From Actinomycetota bacterium (GTDB lineage: Bacteria; Actinomycetota; Nitriliruptoria; Nitriliruptorales; JAHWKO01), in assembly GCA_019347855.1 (NCBI GenBank), contig JAHWKO010000107.1, positions 1 through 6,803 on the forward strand: a DNA stretch of 6,803 nt, read 5' to 3'. The position numbers and the translations under genes were made by a program. Below, piece by piece: positions 5,676 through 6,803 of this stretch. The notes below the pieces were generated by a model that was not told the DNA's origin, searched no databases, and saw nothing but the letters and a program-made list of their open reading frames with translations. Each line of letters begins with the position of its first letter. Position 1 is the stretch's first letter.

Positions 5676-6803
5676 AGGCCCAACCGTTCCTCCAGTATCC
5701 GCCGTGCCTCGGCGCCATCGGCTGCATCGGCGATGGCGGCCTCGACCGCCGCCGCACAGTCCTCGCTGTCGAGGTGTCGCAGCGTGTCCTTGACCTCGGG
5801 GATCGCCACCCGCGTCATGGAGAGCTCGTCGATGCCCAGCCCGACGAGCGCGGCGGCGACGGTGGGATCGCTGGCGGCTTCCCCGCAGATCCCCACCCAG
5901 CCATCGGCCTCGTGTCCGGCCTCGATGACCGAACGCAGCAGCGCCAGGACGTCAGGATCACAGACGTCCTGGAGCTCCGGGACCTCGGCGTTGAGCCGAT
6001 CGGCTGCGAACAGGTACTGCAGCAGATCGTTGGTCCCGATCGAGAAGAAGTCCGCGTGGGCCGCCAGGCGACGGGCGGCTAGCGCGGCGGACGGGACCTC
6101 CACCATCACCCCGACCTCCACATCGGTCAGGTCGACGCCCTCCTCCTTGGCGACCTCGTCGAGGATGCCGCGCGCGTCGGCCAGTTCGGAGGGCACGGAG
6201 ACGAGGGGGAACATGATGGCGAGGGTGCCCGCCTGCTCGTCGGACACGAGCGTCCGGGCGTGCAGCAGCGCACGCAGCTGGTCGCGCAGCAGCTCGGTCC
6301 GGGCGAGGCTGAGACGGATGCCCCGCAGGCCGAGTGCGGGGTTGTCCTCCGGTTCGCGCTCGACGAAGGGCAGGGGCTTGTCGGCGCCGACGTCCATCGT
6401 GCGGAACACGACCCGGTACCCGGGGAAGGCTCGCAGGACCTCGGCGTAGAAGTTGACCTGGTCGTCGACGCTGGGAGCGCGCCGTCGACCGAGGAACAGG
6501 AACTCGGTCCGTACGAGTCCGGAGCCCTCGGCGCCGGCCTCGACGGCGACCGGCAGGTCCTCCGGGCTGCCGATGTTGGCGGCCAGCTCGATGCGTCTGC
6601 CGTCGGCGGTGCGGCCGGGCTGGTCCCGCAGGGCACGCAGCTCCTCGCGACGCTGCTCCTCCCGCTGGATCCGTTCCTCGATCCGGGCCACCTCTCCGGC
6701 CGAGGGGTCGACGGTGACCTCGCCGGAACGTCCGTCGACCGCCACGACGTTCCCCGGCGAAACCGCATCGAGCAACCCCTCACAAGCGACAACGGCCGGG
6801 ATC
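5672..6803 (-). CDS. ptsI: PTS Enzyme I (PEP-protein phosphotransferase), C-terminal part; 5' end outside window
   Basis: Enzyme I takes phosphate from PEP and passes it to HPr to drive sugar uptake by the phosphotransferase system. The visible 376 residues correspond to the PEP-binding TIM barrel. In order, counting from the window edge: [10 protein letters not shown] (95-104), [11 protein letters not shown] (133-143), [11 protein letters not shown] (154-164), IMFPLVSV (196-203), VMVEVPSA (232-239), [13 protein letters not shown] (251-263), AADR (266-269) and GICGEAASD (304-312). These supply the PEP-contact arginines, the metal ligands Glu235 and Asp259, and the active-site Cys306. The frame is open to the edge and starts with IPAVV, typical just after the swivelling domain, so the phosphorylated histidine and HPr-binding domain lie outside. 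The TTG at 6775 is therefore an internal codon. The stop TGA (5674-5672) overlaps the fbp start. HPr and sugar permease genes may lie upstream, beyond 6803. Pyruvate phosphate dikinase is less likely because the motifs fit Enzyme I. Confidence 0.93.
   Translation of the reverse strand, partial: IPAVVACEGLLDAVSPGNVVAVDGRSGEVTVDPSAGEVARIEERIQREEQRREELRALRDQPGRTADGRRIELAANIGSPEDLPVAVEAGAEGSGLVRTEFLFLGRRRAPSVDDQVNFYAEVLRAFPGYRVVFRTMDVGADKPLPFVEREPEDNPALGLRGIRLSLARTELLRDQLRALLHARTLVSDEQAGTLAIMFPLVSVPSELADARGILDEVAKEEGVDLTDVEVGVMVEVPSAALAARRLAAHADFFSIGTNDLLQYLFAADRLNAEVPELQDVCDPDVLALLRSVIEAGHEADGWVGICGEAASDPTVAAALVGLGIDELSMTRVAIPEVKDTLRHLDSEDCAAAVEAAIADAADGAEARRILEERLGL

Noticed and set aside
6016..6050. 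GTNDLLQY in place of the more usual GTNDLTQY in Enzyme I
   Set aside because: One conservative change beside an intact metal ligand (Asp259) and Cys306; not enough to suggest altered function.
5448..6449. Plus-strand frame of 333 codons opposite ptsI and fbp
   Set aside because: It is a Ser/Arg-rich shadow of the Enzyme I barrel motifs on the minus strand.
6773..6775. TTG as the start of a short Enzyme I-like protein
   Set aside because: The frame is open to the window edge and the preceding residues (IPAVV) match Enzyme I, so the TTG is an internal leucine codon and the gene is cut by the window.

Overview
The window is uniformly GC-rich. All convincing reading frames show strong G/C bias at third codon positions, and two pairs of genes overlap by four bases (ATGA and GTGA). 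Together with a large LuxR-type ATPase regulator and a mycobacterial-looking PTS Enzyme I motif (CGEAASD), this points to a high-GC actinobacterium. A class I fructose-bisphosphatase would fit a deep or less-studied actinobacterial lineage better than Streptomyces or Mycobacterium, which usually rely on the class II enzyme. That placement is an inference.

Layout. Positions 1-842 (minus) hold the first 280 codons of a cytoplasmic serine hydrolase of the beta-lactamase/penicillin-binding superfamily, cut by the window edge. Positions 843-1122 are a divergent intergenic region with possible -10 elements and one doubtful 37-codon frame. Positions 1123-3894 (plus) encode a 923-residue LAL-type regulator with an N-terminal ATPase, a long helical middle and a C-terminal LuxR helix-turn-helix. 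Fourteen bases downstream comes a perfect inverted repeat (TGAGGGA-GT-TCCCTCA) touching a plausible -35/-10 pair. It precedes two overlapping small genes: a 90-residue protein of unknown function (3981-4253) and a 113-residue secreted protein (4250-4591). Positions 4592-4697 carry a cluster of hairpins between convergent genes. Positions 4698-6803 (minus) hold the C-terminal part of PTS Enzyme I (ptsI), followed by a class I fructose-1,6-bisphosphatase gene (fbp) that overlaps it by four bases.

How the genes work together. The central unit looks like a regulator with its target operon. The repeat is centred 42.5 bases before the predicted transcription start, the classical place for a LuxR-type activator. 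The target would be a small cytosolic protein plus a secreted protein with two cysteines. This is the best candidate for an undescribed system here. The minus-strand pair links phosphotransfer from PEP in sugar uptake to removal of the C1 phosphate from fructose-1,6-bisphosphate, which would make sense if imported fructose must be returned to fructose-6-phosphate. No mobile element, CRISPR array, tRNA or rRNA was recognised.
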